Of a stretch of 64,000 bases of DNA, positions 41,614-49,750 are shown in pieces. Source of the stretch: Firmicutes bacterium HGW-Firmicutes-1 (GTDB lineage Bacteria; Bacillota; Clostridia; Lachnospirales; Vallitaleaceae); NCBI GenBank assembly GCA_002841625.1, contig PHAG01000002.1, positions 1 through 64,000 on the forward strand. Direction: 5' to 3'. A model generated the notes under the pieces. It was not told the DNA's origin. It saw only the letters and a program-made list of their open reading frames with translations, and ran no database searches. The position numbers were made by a program, and so were the translations under genes. Every line of letters begins with the position of its first letter. The first letter of the stretch is position 1.

Positions 41614-42213
41614 ATGAAATTTAGATGGATGTTAATTGTTTTATTTTTAATAGTATTTACGGCTTGTAATCGAGATGAAATAAAGTCTAAGAGTGTTACT
41701 GAAAGTAAATTTAATTTAGTAGAAGCTAAAGATATTCTTCGCGAGACATATAAATCCATCAATGTAATGACAAATAATGAATTAGAAACTAAGCCAGAAA
41801 TTAAAGTTAAATCATATGAAGAATTTATGGATACGTTTGACTTTTCATTGTTTGATGAAAGCGTTAAAAGAAGCTATATATTTGAAACTATAGTAGATTT
41901 TGGTAATGACGGAAATCCTGTCAAAGATGAAGATGGTTTTTTGGTGTATGGAGAAGGCAATATAATTAGCTATATTCCATCGATTTTTGACAAAGGAGTA
42001 GTTATTGAAAAGGCGTTTATTCGAGATGTTGATTATGGAACGAAGTATTCAAGTATGAATTTTCAGGAACTTGTAATTATTGAAACGAGGGATGAATCAA
42101 TTGACTTGATGGCATCAGGATTTAACAGAATTAATAGATTTAAAATGAACACAGATGGGAAATGGATACTGTATGCAGTTGAGGGCACAACGTCTTTTGT
42201 ATGGGAAAGATAA
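41614..42213 (+). CDS. Lipoprotein of unknown function
   Basis: A 199-residue lipoprotein with signal 'WMLIVLFLIVFTAC' (lipobox FTAC). The body is mixed alpha/beta with 'EFMDTFDFSLFDESVKRSYIFETIVDFGNDGNPVKDEDG' and no recognised family. The ATG follows GAAAGG. No attC boundary is left on its 5' side; the 3' side has half an attC. Confidence 0.72.
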   Translation: MKFRWMLIVLFLIVFTACNRDEIKSKSVTESKFNLVEAKDILRETYKSINVMTNNELETKPEIKVKSYEEFMDTFDFSLFDESVKRSYIFETIVDFGNDGNPVKDEDGFLVYGEGNIISYIPSIFDKGVVIEKAFIRDVDYGTKYSSMNFQELVIIETRDESIDLMASGFNRINRFKMNTDGKWILYAVEGTTSFVWER

Positions 42214-42236
42214 TTGCGATTTTCATTGATTACGTC

Positions 42237-42270
42237 ATATAACAAGGTGTTGCCGACATCCATCAGTATC
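42237..42270 (+). repeat. attC site 43, left half only
   Basis: R'' ATATAAC (42237-42243), then AAGGTGTTGCCGACATCCATCAG. Right arm and R' are missing; the next gene starts within 50 bases. Confidence 0.72.
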
Positions 42271-42319
42271 AAGTATAACGTTTATAACAGAATTTTAATA
42301 TTTAGAGGGAGAAGATAAG

Positions 42320-42775
42320 ATGAAACTGATTAGAATAATTATTTTACTTATTTTTAGTATATGCCTTATTGGAGGATGTCAGGGGTCGAACGAAGATATA
42401 GTCAAAGTAGATAAAGTATTGGTTGGAGAAAGTGAACATTGGAAAGCGAGCTATAAGGCAAAAGGTTTCTTAGAATTTTATGAGCAGGATGAATCATTAC
42501 AGACAAAGTATGACGGGAGTGATGAGTTAACAATCGAATACAAGGGTACATTAGAAGAACTTAATTCGATGAAAAAGTTAAAAGTTGAATCTCCTTCGGG
42601 AAGTACTTCTACTTTTGAATATGGCTTAGATGAAGCACCATATAGTGTGATATTTGAATATAAGGGTGACCTGAATCCCCGAATTATACAAAAAATATCA
42701 CAAGGGAAAAAGATTGAGTTTGTAATAATGTGGGACGGAACAAATGGAAGTACTGAAATAATTCAAGTTAAGTAG
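42320..42775 (+). CDS. Small lipoprotein of unknown function
   Basis: A 151-residue lipoprotein with signal 'IIILLIFSICLIGGC' (lipobox IGGC) and a beta-rich body ('VLVGESEHWKASYKAKGFLEFYEQDESLQTKYDGSDELTIEYKG') that resembles secreted beta-sandwich proteins found beside similar lipoproteins in Clostridia. No activity can be assigned. The ATG follows GAGGGAG. Confidence 0.74.
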   Translation: MKLIRIIILLIFSICLIGGCQGSNEDIVKVDKVLVGESEHWKASYKAKGFLEFYEQDESLQTKYDGSDELTIEYKGTLEELNSMKKLKVESPSGSTSTFEYGLDEAPYSVIFEYKGDLNPRIIQKISQGKKIEFVIMWDGTNGSTEIIQVK

Positions 42776-42817
42776 ATTTACTGTGGTAAGATAATGGTAA
42801 TTTCCGTGCTTTATATC

Positions 42818-42893
42818 AGATAACAGGTTGTTGCCAACATTCATCAGCTTAAGTGCAACAAAATGGAAGTAATTGAAGCTGATGAACATTGGC
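42818..42893 (+). repeat. attC site 44, R' lost
   Basis: R'' AGATAAC (42818-42824), arms GGTTGTTGCCAACATTCATCAGC and gaAGCTGATGAACATTGGC. The end is replaced by ATTTGGAGTAGCCCCCGAC. Confidence 0.72.
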
Positions 42894-43024
42894 ATTTGGA
42901 GTAGCCCCCGACATTCAGCATCATAGATAGGCCTCCACCTTGGAAACAAAGGGGGTGTTTACAAGAGATAGCATATATTAATTTATTTTGTTATAATAAA
43001 GATTGAGTTTATTGGAGGACGATT

Positions 43025-43408
43025 ATGAAACTAAAAACAATAAAAAAGAATGATGTAGAAATCGCGGTTGTAAGTAGTAGCGCAATATTGATAACTGATG
43101 TTCAAACTGCAATGGATTTTATAGCAACCGTAAACTTTGAAGCAGGTTGTGATCATATAGTTTTGAATAAGTCAGCACTATGTGAGGAATTTTTTTCTTT
43201 GAGAACCCGTATCGCAGGGGATATTTTGCAAAAATTAGTTAATTATCGGATTAAAATTGCAATTGTAGGGGACTTTTCTATATATTCAAGTAAGAGCTTG
43301 CATGATTTTATCTATGAGTGCAACAAAGGAAAGGACATATTTTTTATGCCAAATGAAGAAGAAGCTATTGAAAAGTTGAGCAGGTTTAGGTGTAATATTT
43401 TTATATAG
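43025..43408 (+). CDS. DUF4180 family protein
   Basis: A 127-residue protein matching DUF4180: 'LITDVQTAMDFIATVNFEAGCDHIVLNKSALCEEFFSLRTRIAGDILQKLVNYRIKIAIVGDFS' with the terminal 'FIYECNKGKDIFFMPNEEEAIEKL'. The family is widespread in Bacillota and integron cassettes but lacks a known function. The ATG follows TTGGAGG. There is no attC between it and the next two small genes. Confidence 0.87.
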   Translation: MKLKTIKKNDVEIAVVSSSAILITDVQTAMDFIATVNFEAGCDHIVLNKSALCEEFFSLRTRIAGDILQKLVNYRIKIAIVGDFSIYSSKSLHDFIYECNKGKDIFFMPNEEEAIEKLSRFRCNIFI

Positions 43409-43470
43409 AACAGTATTTGCAAATTAAAATTGTATAGACTAATTAACAATGTAGTAAGGAGGATGATTAC

Positions 43471-43686
43471 ATGAAAAGATGGATTTATAAAGTCATTGAA
43501 TTTGATCCAAAGAAGTCATTTATGGGAGGTAAGGTTGATTGTAATAACATAGAACAAAGACTAAATGAACTAGGTCGACAAGGTTGGGAAGTGATTAGTA
43601 ATTTTACTACTAACGAGGGATATGGGAATACAAAGAAGTTAGTATATACGTTAAAAAGGGAAGAAATGATAAATGACGAGGTATAG
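43471..43686 (+). CDS. DUF4177 family protein
   Basis: A 71-residue protein with the DUF4177 layout: 'KYKVIEF'-like start (WIYKVIEFDP), then 'IEQRLNELGRQGWEVISNF' and a final beta strand 'LVYTLKRE'. The fold is small and of unknown function. The ATG follows AAGGAGG. It lies 62 bases after the DUF4180 gene; both were probably neighbouring cassettes whose attC sites were lost. Confidence 0.85.
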   Translation: MKRWIYKVIEFDPKKSFMGGKVDCNNIEQRLNELGRQGWEVISNFTTNEGYGNTKKLVYTLKREEMINDEV

Positions 43687-43742
43687 AAATAATATTTGTA
43701 GCCACTTATAAATATGCAATTAGATATCAGGAGGAAACATTA

Positions 43743-43940
43743 ATGAGTGATGCAAGAATCATAGGTTTTGATAAACAATTATTAATTCAAACGGGTATTC
43801 ATTTTTCTACATTATTGATTTGTGTGGCTTTAACTGGGATTTTAATATATTGCTTAATATTATTTATAAAACTTGCGAGACGTGGAATAGTTGCATTAGA
43901 TATATATATCGATCAAAATAAAATTAAAAACAAGGTCTAA
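43743..43940 (+). CDS. Small single-span membrane protein
   Basis: A 65-residue protein with one strong helix ('FSTLLICVALTGILIYCLILFIKL') and a basic C-terminus, resembling small uncharacterised membrane proteins of Clostridia. The ATG follows CAGGAGG. No attC flanks it, and the function is unknown. Confidence 0.65.
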   Translation: MSDARIIGFDKQLLIQTGIHFSTLLICVALTGILIYCLILFIKLARRGIVALDIYIDQNKIKNKV

Positions 43941-44066
43941 AGCGCTTTTAAGCTAGATTAGAACACGACTACGAAGTGATATTTTTTTGTAACTACAATT
44001 ACGGGTATTATGAGGGTTCCATTTATATGAAGTAAACGAACAAGTTAATAGAGGAGTTGATATTTA

Positions 44067-44720
44067 ATGAATAGAAAAGATGTAGTGCTACGATATGAAA
44101 CTGTATCAGACTACAGTACGGTTGAAGAACTGACAAGAGAAGCATTTTGGAATCACCATGTTCCTGGATGTGATGAACACTATCTATTACACATCATCAG
44201 AAAGGCTGATTCATTTATTCGCGAATTGGATATTGTTGCAGAGGTGAATGGGAAAATCGTTGGTAATATAGTTTATACCAAAGCAAAAATAGTTGATGAT
44301 AATGGTGATTACCACAATGTGATTTCTTTTGGTCCCATTTCTGTTTTACCTGCTTTTCAGGGAAAAGGAATTGGAAGTATTTTGATAGAACATACAAAGA
44401 CAGTGGCAAGAGAGCTTGGTTACACAGCAATACTTATTTACGGTGACCCAGACTATTACAGCAGATTTGGATTTACTGCAGCAGAAAACTATAAAATTGG
44501 GACATCTGACAATATGTATGCAGTTCCACTACAGGCACTTGAATTATATCCTGGAGCCTTGTCTAACATAAGTGGCCGTTTCTTAGAAGATGAAATTTAT
44601 GACATAGATGAAGTGGAAGCTAAGGAATTTGATAAAGGATTTTTACCTAAAGAGCTACTCAGTGACCTTCCAACACAAATAAGATTTCGTCATTTGGTGG
44701 AAATGAGGACCACAAGATGA
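44067..44720 (+). CDS. GNAT family N-acetyltransferase (YhbS-like)
   Basis: A 217-residue acetyltransferase. 'ISFGPISVLPAFQGKGIGSILIEHTKTVARELGYTAILIYGDPDYYSRFGF' is the diagnostic YhbS-type core, with the QGKGIG acetyl-CoA loop and the 'GDPxYYxRFGF' motif. The substrate is unknown. The ATG follows AGAGGAG at 9 bases. After its stop only the trailer CTATTGGCAACTTCCGTGTATAACA remains of the attC, so the following cassette boundary was deleted. Confidence 0.88.
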   Translation: MNRKDVVLRYETVSDYSTVEELTREAFWNHHVPGCDEHYLLHIIRKADSFIRELDIVAEVNGKIVGNIVYTKAKIVDDNGDYHNVISFGPISVLPAFQGKGIGSILIEHTKTVARELGYTAILIYGDPDYYSRFGFTAAENYKIGTSDNMYAVPLQALELYPGALSNISGRFLEDEIYDIDEVEAKEFDKGFLPKELLSDLPTQIRFRHLVEMRTTR

Positions 44721-44794
44721 TGATAATAAACGCTATTGGCAACTTCCGTGTATAACATTAAGGTGTAAGTACGTGGAGATTTGGAGGGAAACGA

Positions 44795-45283
44795 ATGACT
44801 AACTATATTATAAGAGCTATTAAATCAACCGAAATATATCTTCTCAAGAATTTTTTATATGAAGCAATTTTTCAAAGAGATGAAACGAATTTTTTGCCCA
44901 AAGATGTAATAAATGAACCTGAATTAAAGGTGTTTATTGAAGATTTTGGGAAGACAGATGATTTTTGTCTTGTTGCTGACGTTAAGGGAGAAGTTGTTGG
45001 AGCAGTATGGACAAGGATTTTATCAGGGGAAATTAAAGGATTTGGTAATCTTGATGGATATACTCCAGAATTCGCAATTTCTTTATACAGAGAATATCGA
45101 AATAAGGGCATTGGTACCGCACTTATGAAAAAGATGTTACAACTTTTAAAAGAACAGGGATATAAGAGAACATCTTTAGCAGTTCAAAAAGATAACTATG
45201 CTGTTAGAATGTATCAAAATGTTGGTTTTGAAATAATAGAAGAATTGAAAGAGGAATACCTTATGGTTTGCGATTTGAATTAA
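44795..45283 (+). CDS. GNAT family N-acetyltransferase
   Basis: A 162-residue GNAT enzyme: 'FAISLYREYRNKGIGTALMKKMLQLLKEQGYKRTSLAVQKDNYAVRMYQNVGFEI' covers the acetyl-CoA loop (YRNKGIG) and the C-terminal signature. It is related to the common RimI-like cassette acetyltransferases. The ATG follows TTGGAGGG. It lies between two damaged cassette boundaries and may no longer be mobile. Confidence 0.87.
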   Translation: MTNYIIRAIKSTEIYLLKNFLYEAIFQRDETNFLPKDVINEPELKVFIEDFGKTDDFCLVADVKGEVVGAVWTRILSGEIKGFGNLDGYTPEFAISLYREYRNKGIGTALMKKMLQLLKEQGYKRTSLAVQKDNYAVRMYQNVGFEIIEELKEEYLMVCDLN

Positions 45284-45333
45284 CGTAAAGGCAATGAACT
45301 TGTGGCTATTGGTACCTTTCCGTACGAAACATC

Positions 45334-45410
45334 ATATAACAACATGCCAATATTCATCAGCACTAAAGGCCAATGAAGTACCGAGAAATTATGTTGATAA
45401 ACGTGATATA
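45334..45410 (+). repeat. attC site 45, degenerate
   Basis: R'' ATATAAC (45334-45340), left arm AACATGCCAATATTCATCAGC, right arm remnant GTTGATAAACGTG. R' is lost where a fragment of a GNAT gene joins. Confidence 0.65.
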
Positions 45411-45436
45411 TACATTTATTATAAATCTCTAAATTA
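45407..45436 (+). pseudogene. Last codons of a GNAT gene
   Basis: ATATACATTTATTATAAATC and the following bases encode 'IYIYYKSLN' plus stop, the same ending as the acetyltransferase at 848-1336. This is a relic of a related cassette whose body was deleted. Confidence 0.55.
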
Positions 45437-45531
45437 GCAAGTGATATAATTGTTGTATCTATCTTTAATCACAAATTTCTTAATCTAGTATTAAACTGTT
45501 TAGTATGATAAAAAAACCGGGGGGTTATAGC

Positions 45532-45888
45532 ATGGTAGTCAAGTCTTTGGATGATGTTATGTCTTATTTTGAATTTGTATTTTTTGCTTATATAGTGTTG
45601 TTGATAATTGTAAGCTTGAATTTTTATAAAGCACTATATATTAGAAAGAATTTTACTGTTGGTAATTCTATTGGAAAGTTAATTCAAAAACTTGACTTAG
45701 TTATTGGTGTTTTTTGTGGTGTAGCAATGTTTGCAGGTTTAATATTTCAAGGAGTATTGGCAGACAATAATGCATTAGGGTATAATGCTTGGTTTAATAG
45801 ACTTTTAGGTATATCGATTGTAAGCTTTATTATTTTTGCATTAAATGTAATTGTAGTTTTGAGAGAAAGACAGGAGGAAGTATCTTAA
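45532..45888 (+). CDS. Three-span membrane protein of unknown function
   Basis: A protein of about 118 residues with hydrophobic segments near 10-33, 52-75 and 90-112. The linking loop 'DNNALGYNAWFNRLLG' is polar. No family is recognised. The ATG at 45532 follows CGGGGGG at 9 bases, better than the upstream ATG at 45505. Confidence 0.65.
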   Translation: MVVKSLDDVMSYFEFVFFAYIVLLIIVSLNFYKALYIRKNFTVGNSIGKLIQKLDLVIGVFCGVAMFAGLIFQGVLADNNALGYNAWFNRLLGISIVSFIIFALNVIVVLRERQEEVS

Positions 45889-45934
45889 AAAAGGTTGAAG
45901 CAAAAGTATGATGATTTAACGTTATCAGCATTTT

Positions 45935-45977
45935 TTTATGGGCATTGTTGATTTCCATGCTTAATATCACGTTAGAT
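45935..45977 (+). repeat. attC scar: trailer joined directly to R'
   Basis: GGGCATTGTTGATTTCCATG (the pre-R'' trailer) is followed within 13 bases by R' GTTAGAT (45971-45977) and the usual GACATCC leader. The whole stem of an attC has been deleted. Confidence 0.6.
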
Positions 45978-46034
45978 GACATCCACCTTAGTAAAAGAAC
46001 AGTAGAATATATTTTGAATGAAGGAGGTAATACC

Positions 46035-46583
46035 ATGATAGAGGTGGAGATAGGTAGAGCTAAATTTGAAGATATAGAACTTATAAATGAGCTTTTCGAA
46101 ATTGTTCTTATCGATACGTTTCAACTAAATGGAATTTCAGATTTAATAGATACATTCAACAAAGAAATAAATGATAAGAGGCAATGCTTGAATCAAGATT
46201 TTGAAAGTGGGGGTAAAAGCCGGTATTTTCTGATAGCAAAGTATAAGGATATAATTGTAGGGTCAGTAGAATATGGACCAGCGAATGAATTGATAGTTTC
46301 ATGTACCAATGGTGAATTAAAAGAGCTAATGGAGATTGGAACAGTCTTTGTGCATCCAGATTATCAGAGGATGGGGATTGGCCGCAGGATGCTCAATGCA
46401 ATCATTATGGAATTAGAAAAAAATGGCATTGAAGAATTTTGTTTGGATAGTGGATACAAAAGCGCACAGAAAATATGGATAAATAAGTTTGGTTATCCAC
46501 ATTATTTTTTGAAGGATTATTGGGGTAAAAATGTAGATCATATGGTTTGGAGGATACAGATAAAAGAAGTATTAATCTTATAA
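46035..46583 (+). CDS. GNAT family N-acetyltransferase
   Basis: A protein of about 182 residues with GNAT core 'LMEIGTVFVHPDYQRMGIGRRMLNAIIMELEKNGIEEFCLDSGYKSAQKIWINKFGYP'; the acetyl-CoA loop is YQRMGIGRRML. The C-terminal 'DHMVWRIQI' is typical of this subgroup. The ATG at 46035 follows AAGGAGG; the frame extends upstream but into leader DNA. It is the last gene that still has a recognisable cassette 5' end. Confidence 0.86.
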   Translation: MIEVEIGRAKFEDIELINELFEIVLIDTFQLNGISDLIDTFNKEINDKRQCLNQDFESGGKSRYFLIAKYKDIIVGSVEYGPANELIVSCTNGELKELMEIGTVFVHPDYQRMGIGRRMLNAIIMELEKNGIEEFCLDSGYKSAQKIWINKFGYPHYFLKDYWGKNVDHMVWRIQIKEVLIL

Positions 46584-46717
46584 GGAGTCTAAATAGTAAA
46601 TGAATAAAAAAATTTCATTAATACATTCATAAAAATTAGTTAATGTGTTGTACTCAATGGAAAGTAGTCAGATAACACACTTTTGAATAAGTAAGAGGAA
46701 AAAGGAGTGGGTGATTC

Positions 46718-47104
46718 ATGAGGAGAATAAGAATAATATACTTTATCGTAATTTGTGCCATCATATTAGTAGGATTAATATCGCGACAGATATCATATGT
46801 CCCATTATTTATAGGCGATATATTATGGGCAATAATGATGTTTTTCATAATAAGATTTATTTTCATTAAGTCTAAGTTGAAAGCTTTGTTTTTAATAAGC
46901 TTGATGATATGTTACATGGTTGAGATTAGCCAGTTATACCAAGCAGAATGGTTTAATGCTATTCGAATTACGATGCCAGGGCGATTAATATTAGGACAGG
47001 GATTTTTATGGAGTGATATTATTTCGTATACTATTGGTATAAGTATTGCAGCTTTTATTGAATCTTTTAAATTTAAACGATTTGTTGAAAAGTACACGAG
47101 ATGA
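46718..47104 (+). CDS. DUF2809 family membrane protein
   Basis: A 128-residue membrane protein with four helices. 'IGDILWAIMMFFIIRFIF', 'LISLMICYMVEISQLYQAEWFNAIR' and 'RLILGQGFLWSDIISYTIGI' are the conserved DUF2809 blocks. Its function is unknown. The ATG follows AAAAGGAG. The last codons merge with GATGATGAACAACGTAAAC (47101-47119), which resembles an attC right arm, so the array's traces continue here. Confidence 0.84.
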   Translation: MRRIRIIYFIVICAIILVGLISRQISYVPLFIGDILWAIMMFFIIRFIFIKSKLKALFLISLMICYMVEISQLYQAEWFNAIRITMPGRLILGQGFLWSDIISYTIGISIAAFIESFKFKRFVEKYTR

Positions 47105-47248
47105 TGAACAACGTAAACAACAAATGAAATTTTTTACATAATTAGTTTGTGGTTTTCAGATAAAATGAATTGGGTTCCACAATTAATAATAATATGGTGG
47201 TTGAATAGTTGCAACGCTCATAATAGATAAATGATAGGGGGATTGAGT

Positions 47249-47444
47249 ATGGGTTTATAAGAAATTGTTTTGGGGATTTATTTTTTTGTTTGACTTTAGG
47301 TTATTTGGGTTTGATATCTTACCTGATTTTATTGCATATATTTTATTCGTTCAGGGGCTGAGTATTTTAGCTGAAAGAAGTAAGAATTTTATAGGGGGGA
47401 AGCCAGCCTCAGAAGTTAACCTTGGATTTAAGATAGATGTTTAA
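47249..47444 (+). pseudogene. Remnant of a small membrane-protein gene
   Basis: A frame open from 47247 to the stop at 47442 encodes 'YKKLFWGFIFLFDFRLFGFDILPDFIAYILFVQGLSILAERSKNF', a coding-like two-span protein known as a short family in Clostridia. The only ATG near a ribosome site (47249) is in another frame and stops after three codons, so a base was gained or lost at the 5' end. Confidence 0.55.
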
Positions 47445-47514
47445 GTATTAATGTAATGATGTAGATTATGCTTGTTTACTAGTTATTATTAATAAAAAGA
47501 GGAGAGAAATTATT

Positions 47515-48066
47515 ATGAACTTAGAAGCAATAAGATTAAACTGTGCGATGGAACAGAAAAGAGGGCTACATTTTATATTGACTTCAGTCATTATTTGGTG
47601 TTCTATTACAATAATACATATGACTGATATGCCAATATCTTCAAAGAATTTATTCACATTTTGTTCTACAACAACATTGTTACCAGTATCATTTATGATA
47701 TCAAAGATAATTGGAGTTAGATTTAGTAATAAAGACAATCCATTGAATCATTTAGGATTTATTCTCTCAATGAATCAAATGTTATACTTGTTAATTGCAA
47801 TGTGGGTATATGCTGCTGTACCAGAAAAGTTGGTAATGGTATTAGCAATGATTTTTGGTGCACATTTATTACCATTTGGATGGTTATACAAATCTATGAG
47901 TTATAAAGTGGCAGCAATAATGATACCAATATTTTCTTTGGTTATCGGGAATACATATGAAACATATAAACTTGGGGTTATGATGATTATCATTGAGGTT
48001 GTTTTTAGTATTGTACTTATTATAGAAGTCAAAAAAGAGCATGGAGTAAATAGCAGGCTTGAATAA
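47515..48066 (+). CDS. DUF7010 family membrane protein
   Basis: A 183-residue membrane protein. The start 'MNLEAIRLNCAMEQKRGLHFILTSVIIWCSITIIH' and about six helices match the DUF7010 family, found scattered in Bacillota accessory DNA. No function is known. The ATG follows AGAGGAGAG. No attC remains on either side. Confidence 0.82.
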   Translation: MNLEAIRLNCAMEQKRGLHFILTSVIIWCSITIIHMTDMPISSKNLFTFCSTTTLLPVSFMISKIIGVRFSNKDNPLNHLGFILSMNQMLYLLIAMWVYAAVPEKLVMVLAMIFGAHLLPFGWLYKSMSYKVAAIMIPIFSLVIGNTYETYKLGVMMIIIEVVFSIVLIIEVKKEHGVNSRLE

Positions 48067-48125
48067 GCATGGCACCCCTGTATTGCATTATAAAGAAATT
48101 TAATATGATTTGGAGGAGAACGCAA

Positions 48126-48776
48126 ATGGATACTAGATCTATTTCAACGGCTTACAATTTGGTAGCAGAAGAATACGCTCAGAAGTTTTTAGATGAGTTA
48201 GAGAGGAAAAACATGGATAAAGTTGTTCTCGATTGGTTTGCTACCCAAATACCAAATAATGAAGTAGTATTAGAAATTGGTACTGGGCCAGGTGAGGTCT
48301 CAGGTTATTTAGATAATTTGGGAATTAAGTGTATTGGAACAGATATTTCACCTGTAATGATTGAGAATGCCAAAAGAAATTTCCCTTATATTATGTTTGA
48401 AGTACAGGATTTTTTTGATATTACATATCCAGAAAACACATTTTATGGAGTAGTAGGATTTTATGCCATTGTAAACTATCACCCAGATGATTTGTTGCCA
48501 ATCTTTAAAAATATAAAGAGAGTATTAAAAGAAAATGGGTTATTTTTATTTACATTTCATGTTTTTGAAGGTGAAAGAAAGACATATGTTGAGAAGTTTT
48601 TAGAGAAAGAAGGTAGTAAATTAACCTTTTATTATTATGAAGTTGATGAAATTAAAAATATAGTAGAAAATTTAGGGTTTGAAATAGTAGACATTATAAT
48701 TAGATACCCATATGAAGGATTTGAATTTCCAAGTAAAAGATCATATTTTATATTAAGGAATAGCCAATCGTTTTAA
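48126..48776 (+). CDS. Class I SAM methyltransferase
   Basis: A protein of about 216 residues. Motif I is 'EVVLEIGTGPGEVSGYLDNLGI', followed by 'CIGTDISPVMIENAKRNFP', and 'NIKRVLKENGLFLFTFHVFEGE' completes the Methyltransf_11/25 fold. The substrate is unknown. The ATG follows TGGAGGAG; a frame-open extension to 48069 lacks a site. A decayed attC left arm (CGTCATATAAACAATATGTAGCC, 48801-48823) follows, the last trace of the array. Confidence 0.87.
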   Translation: MDTRSISTAYNLVAEEYAQKFLDELERKNMDKVVLDWFATQIPNNEVVLEIGTGPGEVSGYLDNLGIKCIGTDISPVMIENAKRNFPYIMFEVQDFFDITYPENTFYGVVGFYAIVNYHPDDLLPIFKNIKRVLKENGLFLFTFHVFEGERKTYVEKFLEKEGSKLTFYYYEVDEIKNIVENLGFEIVDIIIRYPYEGFEFPSKRSYFILRNSQSF

Positions 48777-48800
48777 TTACATGAAAAAATTCAAAAACGT

Positions 48801-48823
48801 CATATAAACAATATGTAGCCAAT
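48801..48823 (+). repeat. attC left-arm relic, last trace of the array
   Basis: CGTCATATAAACAATATGTAGCC matches the usual CGTCATATAACAATATGT.GCC with one inserted base. No right arm follows. Confidence 0.6.
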
Positions 48824-48940
48824 GTTATGGGAAAAACAAGGGAGAATTAATCAAATAAACAATAAAATAGCAGGCTTAATTTTATTATTATTTATGTCAA
48901 CATCTTTTTATACCATGATTACATTTGAAAGGATGATTTA

Positions 48941-49681
48941 ATGCCATTTACATTTGCCCACCCCTTAGCAGTTTTGCCGTTAGGTAAAAAGAAAAACAAG
49001 TATTTTGATTTTACTGCATTAATTATAGGATCAATGGCTCCAGATTTTGAATATTTCATTCATTTTAAGCCCTATCAAATGTATGGACATACTTTATTGG
49101 GACAGTTGTTTTACAACATGCCATTAGTTATAATCATTGCGTTTATTTATCATTATATCTTAAAGGAATCAATAATTATAAATCTACCTAATCCATATAG
49201 TACATATTATAATTATTTGATTAAGAAGAGATGGACAATATTCTCTAAAAGAGCGTTTATTATGTTTGTGTATTCTGCTTTAATAGGAATGTTCACACAT
49301 TTGATTTGGGATAGCTTTACACATATAGAAGGCTATTTTGTAACTAAAATAGTAATCCTTTCTAAAAGTATTACTTTGATTAATTACAAAATTCCAATCT
49401 ATAAGATATTACAACATGGAAGTACAGTCATTGGGTTGACGATAATAGTATTTTGTTTATGGAAAATTAAAGAGATAAATCCCATAAATAACTTAGATAA
49501 TATAAGTAAAGTTTCAAAAGCAAGGTTTTGGATTGGTTTTATTGTAATAAGCATCTTTATTGAAATTATTGCAATATTTTTGCTGAAGGATTTTTCTATA
49601 GGTAGTGTGATTGTAGGGTTTATAAGTAGTGGATTCATAGGTATTACTTTGAATTCCTTGATAAATAAAAGAATCAGGTAA
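48941..49681 (+). CDS. DUF4184 family membrane protein
   Basis: A 246-residue membrane protein. 'MPFTFAHPLAVLPL' and 'GSMAPDFEYFIHF' followed by 'GHTLLGQLFYNMPL' and 'GMFTHLIWDSFTH' are the DUF4184 motifs; their conserved His and Asp suggest a metal-dependent membrane hydrolase, which is unproven. About six helices. The ATG follows GAAAGGATG. It lies just beyond the last attC relic. Confidence 0.86.
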   Translation: MPFTFAHPLAVLPLGKKKNKYFDFTALIIGSMAPDFEYFIHFKPYQMYGHTLLGQLFYNMPLVIIIAFIYHYILKESIIINLPNPYSTYYNYLIKKRWTIFSKRAFIMFVYSALIGMFTHLIWDSFTHIEGYFVTKIVILSKSITLINYKIPIYKILQHGSTVIGLTIIVFCLWKIKEINPINNLDNISKVSKARFWIGFIVISIFIEIIAIFLLKDFSIGSVIVGFISSGFIGITLNSLINKRIR

Positions 49682-49750
49682 GAAGTGATTGATATAAACC
49701 TGAGTTTGCATTAGTTAATATTATAATTAAATGGAATGGAGAGAAAAATT

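Larger units (their letters stand above)
1..48830 (+). mobile_element. Chromosomal integron cassette array (integrase outside window)
   Basis: About 36 attC sites with both R boxes, plus at least nine truncated ones, punctuate this stretch. Each has an R'' box (such as GCATAAC or GCCTAAC), a stem of roughly 19-21 bp, a variable loop, and an R' box (such as GTTATGC or GTTAGGC). Genes lie between sites and nearly all read rightwards, each with its own ribosome binding site. By hand comparison, R'' exactly complements the core at the start of the same cassette in 23 of 35 testable cassettes, as expected if cassettes move as excised circles. Orientation implies that attI and intI lie left of position 1. 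Intact sites end at about 40.8 kb; only fragments occur beyond. The integron identity rests on site structure; no integrase is seen. Confidence 0.9.

Noticed and set aside
1-45000. Regularly spaced repeats of about 95 bp suggesting a CRISPR array
   Set aside because: The intervals are 100-1700 bases and contain genes, and the repeats are imperfect palindromes with variable loops, which fits attC sites and not CRISPR repeats and spacers.
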